Made by a program: the position numbers and the translations under genes. A model generated the notes under the pieces. It was given only the letters and a program-made list of their open reading frames with translations. It had not been told where the DNA came from and did not search any database. A stretch of 64,000 nucleotides of DNA, taken from positions 28,798 to 92,797 of the forward strand of contig JAHDIS010000005.1 in NCBI GenBank assembly GCA_020630695.1, written 5' to 3'. Source of the DNA: Paracoccaceae bacterium (GTDB taxonomy: Bacteria; Pseudomonadota; Alphaproteobacteria; Rhodobacterales; Rhodobacteraceae). Within the stretch, counting starts at the first letter, position 1. Each line of letters starts with the position of its first letter. Shown in pieces: positions 20,042 through 28,270 of this stretch.

Positions 20042-20278
20042 TGAAAATTCTCCGTCTGCGGATTCGGGTGTCGCGGTTGTTTATCAGGAAAAACAGACAA
20101 ATCCAGAAGAAAGGGCAGTAATAGTTACCTTTTTTCTAAAAGTTTTTCCCCGCAAGACCCCAAGGCGGCAGTTTTTAGAATTGCGCAGCACATGATAGGA
20201 CCGAATCGGACTGTTATTCCAGCTTCCAACCTGAACACAGTTCTCTATACAGAAAGGAACGGCTCAGGGACCACCGCC

Positions 20279-21082
20279 ATGACCTTCACGCACTTGCTTA
20301 TTCTGGCTTTAATTCAAGGCGTTACCGAATTTCTTCCGGTTTCCTCCTCTGGCCATTTGATCCTGCTGCCCAATCTGACCGGATTGCAGGACCAGGGCCC
20401 CATCATCGATGTCGCTGTGCATGTCGGCACTCTGGGCGCTGTCATTTTGTACTTCTGGTCCGATGTCAAAGTCGCCCTGCACGGCTGCACCCGTTTGGTG
20501 CGCGGCAAAGTCGATACGGCCAGCGCATTTCTCGCGCTTTGCCTGCTCATCGCGACGGTTCCGGTTATTCTGTTCGGGCTGGCACTGAAACTGTCCGGCT
20601 TTGATGATGCCCTGCGCTCCACTGCTGTTATCGGATGGAGCATGCTGGGTTTTGGCATTGTGCTTTACTGGGCAGACCAGACAGGGCCACAAACCAAAAC
20701 CGCCAAAGACTGGTCACTCAAAGACGCGCTGATCATGGGGCTGTGGCAGGCAATTGCGCTTATTCCCGGCACGTCGCGGTCAGGCATCACCATCACCGCA
20801 GCCCGGCAGTTGGGTTACAGCCGGCAGGACGGCGCACGCCTTGCCATGCTTATGTCGATCCCCACAATCATCGCCGCTGGCGCCTTGGCAGGGGCAGATG
20901 TGGCCAGTCGCATGGATGCCCAGGCAGCACGCGACGGCGCGATTGCAGCGGCATTCGCCTTTGTCGCCGCGCTCGCTGCGCTTGCTTTGATGATGCGCCT
21001 GCTGAAATCCGTGAGCTTCACACCCTACGTGATCTATCGCGTCATACTCGGCATCATCCTGCTGGTCATTGCCTACAGCTGA
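20279..21082 (+). CDS. uppP: Undecaprenyl-diphosphatase
   Basis: A 267-residue, very hydrophobic membrane protein (about eight helices) of the UppP/BacA family. It dephosphorylates undecaprenyl diphosphate to recycle the peptidoglycan carrier lipid, and overexpression gives bacitracin tolerance. Catalytic motifs: QGVTEFLPVSSSGHL (residues ~14-28) and IPGTSRSGITITAAR (~162-176). I chose the ATG at 20279 because the family start MTFTHLLILALIQG lies there; the frame is open 29 codons further upstream. It converges with rlmH across a double-hairpin repeat. Confidence 0.95.
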   Translation: MTFTHLLILALIQGVTEFLPVSSSGHLILLPNLTGLQDQGPIIDVAVHVGTLGAVILYFWSDVKVALHGCTRLVRGKVDTASAFLALCLLIATVPVILFGLALKLSGFDDALRSTAVIGWSMLGFGIVLYWADQTGPQTKTAKDWSLKDALIMGLWQAIALIPGTSRSGITITAARQLGYSRQDGARLAMLMSIPTIIAAGALAGADVASRMDAQAARDGAIAAAFAFVAALAALALMMRLLKSVSFTPYVIYRVILGIILLVIAYS

Positions 21083-21093
21083 TCCCCCTGCAG

Positions 21094-21156
21094 GTTTCTT
21101 TTTGCTCGAAATATCCCGGGGTGAATTGGCCATCGGCCAAGAGGGGCAGCGCCCCT
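21094..21156 (-). repeat. Double-hairpin repeat, family 2, copy A
   Basis: Read on the minus strand: hairpin AGGGGC-GCT-GCCCCT, hairpin TTGGCC-GAT-GGCCAA, then a 32-base tail (TTCACCCCGGG, ATATTTCGAGC, AAAAAGAAAC). The same hairpin-hairpin-tail order recurs at 34185-34252 inside dnaE2, with about 28 of 32 tail bases shared. Here it fills the gap between convergent uppP and rlmH, where the hairpins could end both transcripts. Confidence 0.7.
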
Positions 21157-21163
21157 ACTCCCA

Positions 21164-21634
21164 TCAAACCCGGTGGTACGGACTGCCCGCCAAAATCGAG
21201 GCCGCACGATAAAGCTGCTCGCTCAGCATTACACGGACCAACATATGCGGCCAAACCATCTGGCCGAAGGACAATGCAAAATCCGCCTCGGACCTTAACG
21301 CTGGATCGATCCCGTCGGCACCGCCTATGACAAAGGCCAGATCCTGCACGCCATCGTCACGCCATCGGGCCAGACGTTTGGAAAACTCAGGCGAACTTTC
21401 AACCCGGCCCCGTTCATCCAGCACGCAGAGTGTTGCCCCATTGGGAATAGCCTTGCGCAGCAATACCGCCTCAGCCGCCATGCCACCGCCTTTTCGGTCT
21501 TCGACTTCATGCACGGAAACCGGGCCAAGGCTCAGCGCCCGGCCCGTCCGGTCGAACCGTTTGAAATAGTCGTCAATCAGATCGCGCTCGGGGCCGGCTC
21601 TCAACCGGCCCACAACACAAAGATGCACACGCAT
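21164..21634 (-). CDS. rlmH: 23S rRNA (pseudouridine1915-N3)-methyltransferase
   Basis: A 156-residue SPOUT methyltransferase that methylates pseudouridine 1915 in helix 69 of 23S rRNA. Family signatures: LCVLDERGR around residue 70, FVIGGADGID (~103-112) and the terminal knot SFGQMVWPHMLVRVMLSEQLYRA, ending GSPYHRV as in E. coli RlmH (YbeA). Length is normal. It follows rsfS with the stop of one and the start of the other adjacent (21634/21635), the conserved rsfS-rlmH order. Confidence 0.95.
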   Translation of the reverse strand: MRVHLCVVGRLRAGPERDLIDDYFKRFDRTGRALSLGPVSVHEVEDRKGGGMAAEAVLLRKAIPNGATLCVLDERGRVESSPEFSKRLARWRDDGVQDLAFVIGGADGIDPALRSEADFALSFGQMVWPHMLVRVMLSEQLYRAASILAGSPYHRV

Positions 21635-22000
21635 TTATTGCGGTGCTGGTTCGGCCGCATCGCCTGCGGGCAGCCACATCTTTTCCAGCTGATAGAACTC
21701 GCGCACTTCGGGTCGGAACACATGCACCACGACATCCGCTGCGTCGATCAGCACCCAATCGCCCGAGCTTTTGCCCTCAACCTTGGTCAAAAGCCCATGG
21801 CTGTGCTTCAACTCTTCCTCGACCTTGTCGGACAGAGCCGCGACCTGGCGCGATGACCGGCCAGAGCACACGACCATGTAGTCGCAGACAGAAGTCTTGC
21901 CGCGCAGATCAATCTGCACGACGTCTTCGGCCTTGTTGTCGGAAAGAACTTCCAAAATAGCGGCAAGCAGCTCTTCGCTTGTCGATTCCATTGCGGGCAT
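21635..22000 (-). CDS. rsfS: Ribosome silencing factor
   Basis: RsfS binds ribosomal protein L14 on the 50S subunit and blocks subunit joining under poor nutrition. From the ATG at 22000 it is 121 residues, starting MPAMESTSEELLAAI, with the family core VVQIDLRGKTSVCDYMVVCSGRSS, VEGKSSGDWVLIDAADVVVHVF and REFYQLEKMW. The frame is open further upstream, and a CTG at 22057 sits 8 bases after a strong AAGGAGG. That same site also serves an out-of-frame ATG at 22062 (a short leader, listed separately). The start is therefore uncertain. Confidence 0.9.
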   Translation of the reverse strand: MPAMESTSEELLAAILEVLSDNKAEDVVQIDLRGKTSVCDYMVVCSGRSSRQVAALSDKVEEELKHSHGLLTKVEGKSSGDWVLIDAADVVVHVFRPEVREFYQLEKMWLPAGDAAEPAPQ

Positions 22001-22005
22001 TCCGG

Positions 22006-22062
22006 TTACGGGTGCGCCCTTGCCTGCGGCATCTGCCGCGCTTGCTGTCGAAGACAGGACAT
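22006..22062 (-). other. Possible 18-codon leader ORF before rsfS
   Basis: ATG at 22062 follows AAGGAGGACG, the best ribosome site in this stretch. It encodes MSCLRQQARQMPQARAHP and stops with TAA five bases before the rsfS ATG at 22000. It could couple rsfS translation to the leader. The alternative is that the same ribosome site serves an in-frame CTG start of rsfS at 22057. Confidence 0.35.
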
Positions 22063-22143
22063 CGTCCTCCTTGTGATACGCGCCGCATCCTAGATGCCCC
22101 GGCGCCGGGCTCGTGCCAAAGATAGCACCGCCCGGCTGAATTC

Positions 22144-22695
22144 TCAACGCTCGACCGACGTGCCGCAGCGTGGCAAAGGCGCACCCGCATCCGTTTCGAT
22201 CCGGTTGACCAGTTTTTGCGCTGAATAAGGGCGAAGCAACGGCATCAAAGGGCCGCCTTCACGGGTCCGGATCGAAATGCTGACCTTGCCATCTTCCGGA
22301 ACCGGCAACCCGGTGTAACACGGGCTGACCATGGCGGTCAGACCGCCAGTGGAATCAGCGGGCGACTCTTGCTCCCACGCGGCGACCTTGGTCTGCATCG
22401 CCCTCAGCTTTGGCACGTCCTCTGGTTTGATAGCCAAAGCAATTCCACCATCGGACAATCCGGTTTGACGCAAATAGTATTTCTCACTGATCGCCTGATC
22501 GCGAAATTGCGCGTCCAGTCCGATGGTCGCGCCATTTTGCTCGAGCCCCAGCCCGGGCGGGAGACCGATTACGACGGTGTATTTCGCCGGATCAGCGGTC
22601 AGCGGGTTTTGTCTTTCAAGCATGGCTGTGGTCGCGTGGTCGATAGCCGAGCACCCGCTCAGTAGTAGCGCAACAAGTGTCATTTTTCGAATCAT
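22144..22695 (-). CDS. Hypothetical lipoprotein
   Basis: A 183-residue protein with a lipoprotein signal: MIRKMTLVALLLSGCSAID, lipobox LLSGC with Cys15. The mature part contains YTVVIGLPPGLGLEQNGATIGLDAQFRD and a lone CYTGLP/RCGTS cysteine pair. It is probably attached to the outer membrane. I do not recognise a family. Its start is back-to-back with the DUF2975 gene on the other strand. Confidence 0.75.
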   Translation of the reverse strand: MIRKMTLVALLLSGCSAIDHATTAMLERQNPLTADPAKYTVVIGLPPGLGLEQNGATIGLDAQFRDQAISEKYYLRQTGLSDGGIALAIKPEDVPKLRAMQTKVAAWEQESPADSTGGLTAMVSPCYTGLPVPEDGKVSISIRTREGGPLMPLLRPYSAQKLVNRIETDAGAPLPRCGTSVER

Positions 22696-22768
22696 GATAC
22701 GTACTCTTGTAATATTTTTTTATTGTGTTACGATAATTTTTATTCACGCAGCAAGGGAATTTTTAGAC

Positions 22769-23302
22769 ATGCTTCCTCGTCGCACACGTCACTGGGCAGT
22801 GACACTTCAGTGGATGACATGGGTCACGATGCTGGCCCTTGTGATCCTCATTCCCTATTCCCTGTTCGACCCTGCCGCGCTGGTTGCGCAGGCCCATGAC
22901 AGCATTTCCAAGGCGCCGGGTGACTGGACGACCGGCTCTTCCGCTATTGCGCTTTTGATTGGGGCGAGCCTGCTTCAGCTGGCCGTGACCCTGTTGATCC
23001 TTTGGCACATGAGCCGGCTATTTGGCTGTTACGCAAAGGGTGAGGCCCTGAGCCTTCCGGCCGCGCGGCACATCCGAGGTATTGGCATCTGGACTCTGGT
23101 TCGTGCGCTTATGGCGGTTCTGCATACACCGTTTGTATCGCTGGTGCTGTCGATCGACGCACCCGAAGGTCAGCGCAGCCTATCCGTTGCAATAGACAGC
23201 CATCTGGTCGCACTCAGCCTTGTGGGCGGCATGATGCTGATGATCGGCATGGTGATCGCGCAGGCCGTCGCGATTGCGCGCGAAAACGAGAGTTTTGTTT
23301 GA
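22769..23302 (+). CDS. DUF2975 domain membrane protein
   Basis: A 177-residue integral membrane protein with four predicted helices (about residues 10-32, 58-85, 107-130 and 145-170). The segment LWHMSRLFGCYAKGEALSLPAARHIRGIG is the DUF2975 hallmark (LF..Y..G..F). DUF2975 proteins nearly always sit before a small XRE regulator, as here: the stop TGA overlaps the XRE start (TGATG). Function unknown. I chose the ATG at 22769 after AAGGGA; the frame also offers an ATG at 22694, which would add a fifth hydrophobic stretch. Confidence 0.8.
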   Translation: MLPRRTRHWAVTLQWMTWVTMLALVILIPYSLFDPAALVAQAHDSISKAPGDWTTGSSAIALLIGASLLQLAVTLLILWHMSRLFGCYAKGEALSLPAARHIRGIGIWTLVRALMAVLHTPFVSLVLSIDAPEGQRSLSVAIDSHLVALSLVGGMMLMIGMVIAQAVAIARENESFV

Positions 23303-23517
23303 TGCAGATCGTGGTCAGATTGGACGTCATGCTGGCGCGGCGCAAAATGCGATCGCGTGAATTGGCAGCCGAGGTGGGAATCACCGAACAGAACATATCC
23401 CTGCTGAAATCCGGCAAGGTCAAAGGCATCCGCTTTGAGACTTTGGCGCGGATTTGCGAAGTGCTTGACTGTCAGCCCGGCGATCTGCTCGAAGCCTTGC
23501 CTGAGGATGCGGTCTAG
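23302..23517 (+). CDS. Small XRE family transcriptional regulator (YozG-like)
   Basis: A 71-residue protein that is essentially one helix-turn-helix domain: IVVRLDVMLARRKMRSRELAAEVGITEQNISLLKSGKVKGIRFETLARICEVLDCQPGDLLE. It matches the YozG/HTH_26 group that pairs with DUF2975 membrane proteins. The pair may work like a membrane-controlled repressor, though this is inference. It overlaps the DUF2975 stop by one base, and its end overlaps the convergent aldehyde dehydrogenase by 4 bases. Confidence 0.88.
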   Translation: MQIVVRLDVMLARRKMRSRELAAEVGITEQNISLLKSGKVKGIRFETLARICEVLDCQPGDLLEALPEDAV

Positions 23518-25847
23518 GCGCCGTAAGGCACCCAGACCGTCTTGACCTCGGTTGCCGCTTCGAGGAATTCGCGACCTTCGCCCACATCCCCCATCCAGTC
23601 GCGTGCTGTGCGTTCGGTCCAAGTACGCTTGAGATTTCCGGCTGCGCCCGCTTCGATCGTCTGCGCAACATCAGCGCCGCAGAACGACCAGACCGCCTCA
23701 ATGTCCACGTGACTTGCAAGGGTTGGTGCCAGCTCAGACGCGGCGCCGGTCAAGATGTTAACGACCCCAGCCGGCACGTCCGAAGTTTCGAGCACCTGAT
23801 AGAAGTCTGTTGCCACCAGCGGGAACGGCTCTGACGCGACCAGCACCGTTCGATTGCCCATGGCGATGGCCGGGGCCATGCAAGACACAAGCCCCAGCAA
23901 AGGAAACGCATCGGGGCAAAGTGCAGCAATCACACCGCATGGTTCGCGCAGCGCGACCGCCAACCCCCGCATCGGGGCCTGCGCCACCCGTCCATCGAAT
24001 TTGTCAGCCCAGGCGCCATAGGTGAACAGACGGCTGATGGCAGCCTCAACTTCGGCAGCGCCTTTGCTACCACCGGTCGTCAGATCGATCCGCGCGGCAA
24101 ACTCATCCGCACGCGCAGCGAGGTTTTCGGCGATATAGTACAAGATCTGCGCGCGATTGTGGGCACTGGCCCCGGCCCAACCTTTTGCAGCGCGCGCAGC
24201 TTCTACGGCGTTGCGAACATCCTTGCGATTGGCAATAGGCGCCTGACCAATCAAACGCCCGCGCTTGTCAAAGATGTTGCGGGCATAACCACCGTCCGGG
24301 CGTGCCTGTTTCCCGCCAATATACAGCTTGGCAGTGCGATCCACCGGCTGTGGCTCTGCATCTTCACCCTTGAGCGCGGCAACAGGCTTGAGCGCCTTTG
24401 GTTTGGCAACGGGTTTGGTGTAGGCCTGAAGCCCCTCCCATCCGCCTTCACGGCCAAACCCGGATTCGCGCACACCGCCGAACGGCGCAGCCGCGTCGAA
24501 CATGTTCGTGCCGTTCACCCAGACCACACCGGCGGCCAGCTTGGGGGCGACGTCCAGTGCTGTATTGATATTCTCGGACCAAACCGAAGCAGCAAGACCA
24601 TATCGGGTGTTATTCGCGACCTCCGCAGCTTCGGCAGGCGTGCGGAACGTCGTTGAGACCAAAACCGGGCCGAAGACTTCTTCCTGCATCAAAGGCGACG
24701 CAGTGGACAGGCCGGTGATCAGGGTCGGCGGATAATAACACCCGTCCGGCACGGCGCAGGCGGCGCGATGTATCACGCCGTCCGATGCATCGACCAGTGC
24801 CGCGATCCTGTTCTTTTGCTCGGGATCAACGATCGCACCTACGTCGATGCTCTTATCGAGAGGATTGCCGATACGCAGTTTGTCCATTCTCGCACGAAGC
24901 TTGGCGTGGAACGCTTCGCTGATGCCCTCCTGAACCAAAAGGCGCGAACCGGCGCAGCAAACCTGTCCACCATTGAACCAGATCGCATCCACCAAACCTT
25001 CGACAGCACTATCGATATCGGCATCTTCGAAAACGATATAAGGGCTCTTGCCACCCAACTCGAGCGTGAGCGGAATGCCCCTCCCCGCGGTGGCCGCGCG
25101 GATTTTGCGCCCGACCTCGGTCGAGCCGGTAAAAGCGATCTTGTCGACGTCGGACGCCACTATCATCTCGCCCACTGCGCCGTCACCGGTGACAATATTC
25201 ACAACGCCCTTGGGCAGGCCCGCCTGACGGCAGAGATCTGCAAAGCACAACGCAGTAAGAGACGTCCATTCCGCAGGCTTCAGAACCACCGTATTGCCCA
25301 TCGCCAAAGCAGGGGCGACCTTCCACGCCAGCATGAGAAGCGGGAAATTCCATGGAATGATCTGGCCACAAACGCCCAGCGCCTCACGACCTGGCAGTTC
25401 GGCATCCATGAGCTGGGCCATGCCGGCGTGATGATAAAAATGTCGCTGGGCCAGAGGCACGTCAATGTCGCGGGCTTCGCGGATCGGTTTGCCGTTGTCC
25501 ATGGTTTCAAGAACGGCCAACAGGCGCGCGTGTTTTTGCAGCAGCCGCGCCAGTGCATAGAGATAGCGTGCACGGCCCTTACCGCCCAGTCGCGCCCATT
25601 TGCCTTGTGCCCGCCGAGCGGCATTGACCGCCGCATCCACATCGGCCTGCGTTGCCTGCGTGATCTCGGCCAACACTTCGCCCGTGGCCGGGCTTTTGGT
25701 TTCAAAGGTCTCGACTGGCGCGGCAAAAGCACCATCGATGAAACAGCCAAACCGGGCCCCTTGATCCGTGATCCACGCCAGTGCGTCACCCGCAGCCTCT
25801 GGGGCAGCGCCATAGTCCATGGTTTCGAAGATATCTTTGACGGTCAT
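23514..25847 (-). CDS. ALDH16-type two-domain aldehyde dehydrogenase
   Basis: A 777-residue aldehyde dehydrogenase. The first ~490 residues form a full ALDH domain ([29 protein letters not shown] with the catalytic Glu, [10 protein letters not shown] with Cys297). The last ~270 residues repeat an ALDH fold but lack the catalytic cysteine motif. That layout matches bacterial ALDH16. It oxidises aldehydes with NAD+ in the cytosol; beside deoC, acetaldehyde is a sensible substrate. I chose the ATG at 25847 ([13 protein letters not shown]), which overlaps the upstream stop as ATGA; the frame runs 23 codons further. Confidence 0.9.
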   Translation of the reverse strand: MTVKDIFETMDYGAAPEAAGDALAWITDQGARFGCFIDGAFAAPVETFETKSPATGEVLAEITQATQADVDAAVNAARRAQGKWARLGGKGRARYLYALARLLQKHARLLAVLETMDNGKPIREARDIDVPLAQRHFYHHAGMAQLMDAELPGREALGVCGQIIPWNFPLLMLAWKVAPALAMGNTVVLKPAEWTSLTALCFADLCRQAGLPKGVVNIVTGDGAVGEMIVASDVDKIAFTGSTEVGRKIRAATAGRGIPLTLELGGKSPYIVFEDADIDSAVEGLVDAIWFNGGQVCCAGSRLLVQEGISEAFHAKLRARMDKLRIGNPLDKSIDVGAIVDPEQKNRIAALVDASDGVIHRAACAVPDGCYYPPTLITGLSTASPLMQEEVFGPVLVSTTFRTPAEAAEVANNTRYGLAASVWSENINTALDVAPKLAAGVVWVNGTNMFDAAAPFGGVRESGFGREGGWEGLQAYTKPVAKPKALKPVAALKGEDAEPQPVDRTAKLYIGGKQARPDGGYARNIFDKRGRLIGQAPIANRKDVRNAVEAARAAKGWAGASAHNRAQILYYIAENLAARADEFAARIDLTTGGSKGAAEVEAAISRLFTYGAWADKFDGRVAQAPMRGLAVALREPCGVIAALCPDAFPLLGLVSCMAPAIAMGNRTVLVASEPFPLVATDFYQVLETSDVPAGVVNILTGAASELAPTLASHVDIEAVWSFCGADVAQTIEAGAAGNLKRTWTERTARDWMGDVGEGREFLEAATEVKTVWVPYGA

Positions 25848-26137
25848 GAAAACTGCTTTCTCAGGACAAGGAAGGCGGCGTAGGCCAGCCAGACAAAGGC
25901 AAGGCCCCAGACGCATAGCTTGATGCGCCCGGCGCGACGATGAAGGTTGGCATAATCTTGCAAGGCCTCGGGAACGTCCTCAGGCGGGGCGAATTCCGGC
26001 TCCGGGCCAAGCAAGCGTTGCATGCGCGTCGGCAAATCGCGCGCCGCGCGTTTCACACGCCGTCTTTGCCAGGACTGGCCGCCCAGATAGAGCGCAAAAA
26101 ACAGGCCGAACAACAGAAGATATGGGTTGTTCTGCAT
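25844..26137 (-). CDS. Small two-helix membrane protein
   Basis: A 97-residue protein with hydrophobic segments near residues 6-20 (YLLLFGLFFALYLGG) and 72-91 (LCVWGLAFVWLAYAAFLVL). They flank a basic and proline/acidic middle (RRRVKRAARDLPTRM, GPEPEFAPPEDVPE). No known domain. It sits between deoC and ALDH16, overlapping the latter by ATGA and 3 bases after the deoC stop, so it is surely co-transcribed. It may be a membrane anchor for the neighbouring enzymes, which is speculation. Confidence 0.75.
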   Translation of the reverse strand: MQNNPYLLLFGLFFALYLGGQSWQRRRVKRAARDLPTRMQRLLGPEPEFAPPEDVPEALQDYANLHRRAGRIKLCVWGLAFVWLAYAAFLVLRKQFS

Positions 26138-26140
26138 CGC

Positions 26141-27154
26141 CTAGCCTATCGGGTGGCGCCAGGACGCCGAATAGGCTCCGGTCACGTGGTGTTCGAGTTG
26201 GCGTTCAATATCACCTAACAGCGACGACGCCCCAAACCGGAACAGGTCAGGGCGCAGCCATCGGTCCCCAAGCTCTTCCTTGATCAAGGCCAGATAAGTC
26301 ACTGCATCTTTGGCTTTGGAAATACCGCCGGCAGGTTTGTACCCCACCCGGAATCCGGTGCGGTCATAAAAGTCGCGGATCGCACGGATCATGACCAACG
26401 AAACCGGCAAGGTGGCATTGACGCTTTCCTTGCCTGTCGATGTCTTGATGAAATCGGCACCGGCCATCATGCACACCAGAGAAGCGCGTGCCACGTTTTG
26501 CAGGGTGCCCAATTCGCCCGTCGCAAGGATCGCTTTGACATGAGCAGGCCCGCAGGCCTTTCGAAAGGCGACCATCTCGTCGTAGAGGCCCTGCCAATCA
26601 CCACGCAACACCAAGCGGCGCGAAATAACGATATCGATTTCTTCTGCGCCCGCCTTTACGCTTTCCTCGATCTCGGCAATGCGCAAATGAAATGGCGAAA
26701 GCCCGGCCGGGAACCCGGTCGAGACGGCGGCGACCGGGATGCCGGTCCCGTCCAGCGCTCGGACAGCATCACCGATCATGTCGTGATAAACACAGACTGC
26801 GCCGGTGGTCAGGTTCGGCAGACCCAGCGTGTCGAGGATATCAGCACGCACAGGATTCCGCGCCTTCGTGCACAAGCGCAGAACGCGCCCAGGCGTGTCA
26901 TCCCCCGACAAAGTCGTCAAATCGATGCAGGAAATTGCACGGGCAAGCCATGCAGCCTGATGTTCTTTTTTGACCGAGCGCCGCCCGGGCAATGTGGCCG
27001 CCCGGCGTTCAATGGCAGACCGGTTCGCCCGCGCCCGCATCACCCAATCCATATCAAGCGGGATGCCCGGATTGCGTGGTTCGGGATTGTGGGTCGCACT
27101 CACTTGGGGAAGCTGTCCCGTTTCCAATGCTGTCATGGTGTCTGTGTGGCTCAT
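26141..27154 (-). CDS. deoC: Deoxyribose-phosphate aldolase
   Basis: A 337-residue class I aldolase that splits 2-deoxyribose 5-phosphate into acetaldehyde and glyceraldehyde 3-phosphate. Motifs: CIDLTTLSGDDTPGRV near residue 82, VAAVSTGFPAGLSP, EEIDIVISRRLVLRGDW, VKAILATGELG with the Schiff-base lysine, and ADFIKTSTGKESVNATL and RVGYKPAGGISKAKDA. It has an N-terminal extension of ~75 residues compared with E. coli DeoC, a form common in alphaproteobacteria and animals. Start ATG at 27154 after AGGAG. Acetaldehyde can pass to the ALDH16 enzyme encoded downstream. Confidence 0.94.
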   Translation of the reverse strand: MSHTDTMTALETGQLPQVSATHNPEPRNPGIPLDMDWVMRARANRSAIERRAATLPGRRSVKKEHQAAWLARAISCIDLTTLSGDDTPGRVLRLCTKARNPVRADILDTLGLPNLTTGAVCVYHDMIGDAVRALDGTGIPVAAVSTGFPAGLSPFHLRIAEIEESVKAGAEEIDIVISRRLVLRGDWQGLYDEMVAFRKACGPAHVKAILATGELGTLQNVARASLVCMMAGADFIKTSTGKESVNATLPVSLVMIRAIRDFYDRTGFRVGYKPAGGISKAKDAVTYLALIKEELGDRWLRPDLFRFGASSLLGDIERQLEHHVTGAYSASWRHPIG

Positions 27155-27235
27155 TGATCGGCTCCTGATTTGCCAAACTGTCACCAAGCGTGGGGACGCG
27201 CAAGCGGCTGTCGCAGCAACGCGACGGCATCATTT

Positions 27236-27252
27236 TTGCGAATCGCTCGCAA
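27236..27252. promoter_or_regulatory. Metal-regulator operator, site 1
   Basis: TTGCGAATCGCTCGCAA: a perfect 6-bp inverted repeat (TTGCGA/TCGCAA) with a 5-base spacer, 30 bases (about three helix turns) from a near-identical second site. It lies just upstream of the -35 box of the metal importer operon. The form fits a dimeric Fur-superfamily (Mur-type) or similar metal sensor; which one is not known. Confidence 0.6.
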
Positions 27253-27257
27253 CTACA

Positions 27258-27287
27258 TTGACTTCTTGCGAATGACTCGCATATAAA
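27258..27287 (+). promoter_or_regulatory. Promoter of the metal ABC importer operon
   Basis: -35 TTGACT (27258-27263), 18-base spacer, -10 TATAAA (27282-27287), 23 bases before the start codon. The spacer contains operator site 2, which argues for metal-dependent repression. Confidence 0.6.
27266..27282. promoter_or_regulatory. Metal-regulator operator, site 2
   Basis: TTGCGAATGACTCGCAT: same inverted repeat with one mismatch. It lies between the -35 TTGACT (27258-27263) and -10 TATAAA (27282-27287) of the importer promoter, where a bound repressor would block polymerase. Confidence 0.6.
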
Positions 27288-27310
27288 AAGCAGCAATCCG
27301 GAGATCCGAA

Positions 27311-28270
27311 ATGAACCTGACCCGTCGTGCCCTGATCAGCTCCATGGCTGCCGCCCCTCTTTTGGGTTCAGCCGCATGGGCAGACACCCCCCTGCGGGTG
27401 GTTGCGACAACCGGAATGGTGGCCGACGCTGCGCGCGCCATTGGTGGCGGTGATGCGGTGGTGACCGCGCTTATGGGCGCTGGCGTTGATCCGCATGCGT
27501 ATCGCCAAACCCGATCCGACATCGTGGCCATGACACGCGCTGATCTGGTACTTTCCAACGGCCTGTACCTAGAAGCGCAGCTGGAATCCTTTTTGGAAAC
27601 ACTGGCCCGGCGCACAACCGTGGTAGCCGTGGCCGAGGGCACACCAAAGTCTGAACTGATCCGTCATGCCGATTATACAGGCAAAGCCGATCCACACATC
27701 TGGATGGTTCCGGGACTATGGCAGCACGCTGTTCGCGAAACCCTTGTGGCAATGCAGCAGGCTGCGCCGGAAAAAGCCGATCGGTTTGCGATCAATGCAC
27801 AGGCTTATTTGAGCGAGATCGAGACCGTTGGGAACTATGCCCGCGACACGCTGGCCATGATCCCTGAACAGGCTCGCGTTCTGGTTACCGCCCACGACGC
27901 CTTTGCCTATTTCGGACAGGCCTACGGGTTCGAGGTCGAAGGCATTCAAGGCATATCTACTGAATCCGAAGCCGGCCTGCAGCGCATTGGCACACTGGTC
28001 GACATGCTGGTCACGCGCAAGATCAGTGCTGTGTTTGTCGAAAGCTCGGTCTCTGACCGCAATATCCGCGCCTTGATCGAAGGGGCTGCGGCCCGCGGCC
28101 ATACCGTCTCGATTGGCGGTGAGCTTTTCTCAGACGCTATGGGTATGCCCGGCACCTACGAAGGCACTTATGTTGGTATGATCGATCACAACAGCACGGT
28201 GATTGCCCGCGCACTGGGTGCAGATGTTCCGCCACAGGGTATGAACGGCAAACTGGCGGCAGGACTATGA
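27311..28270 (+). CDS. Manganese/iron-type ABC transporter substrate-binding protein
   Basis: A 319-residue periplasmic binding protein of the cluster A-I (TroA/SitA/PsaA) family with a signal peptide (1-24, cut after SAAWA). The four metal ligands are visible in order: His in GVDPHAY, His in ADPHIW, Glu in VFVESSV, Asp in GMIDHN. His-His-Glu-Asp is the Mn/Fe-type set; zinc-type ZnuA usually has a third His and a His-rich loop, absent here. It delivers metal to the permeases encoded downstream. It is first gene of a four-gene operon; its stop overlaps the ATPase start. Confidence 0.9.
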   Translation: MNLTRRALISSMAAAPLLGSAAWADTPLRVVATTGMVADAARAIGGGDAVVTALMGAGVDPHAYRQTRSDIVAMTRADLVLSNGLYLEAQLESFLETLARRTTVVAVAEGTPKSELIRHADYTGKADPHIWMVPGLWQHAVRETLVAMQQAAPEKADRFAINAQAYLSEIETVGNYARDTLAMIPEQARVLVTAHDAFAYFGQAYGFEVEGIQGISTESEAGLQRIGTLVDMLVTRKISAVFVESSVSDRNIRALIEGAAARGHTVSIGGELFSDAMGMPGTYEGTYVGMIDHNSTVIARALGADVPPQGMNGKLAAGL

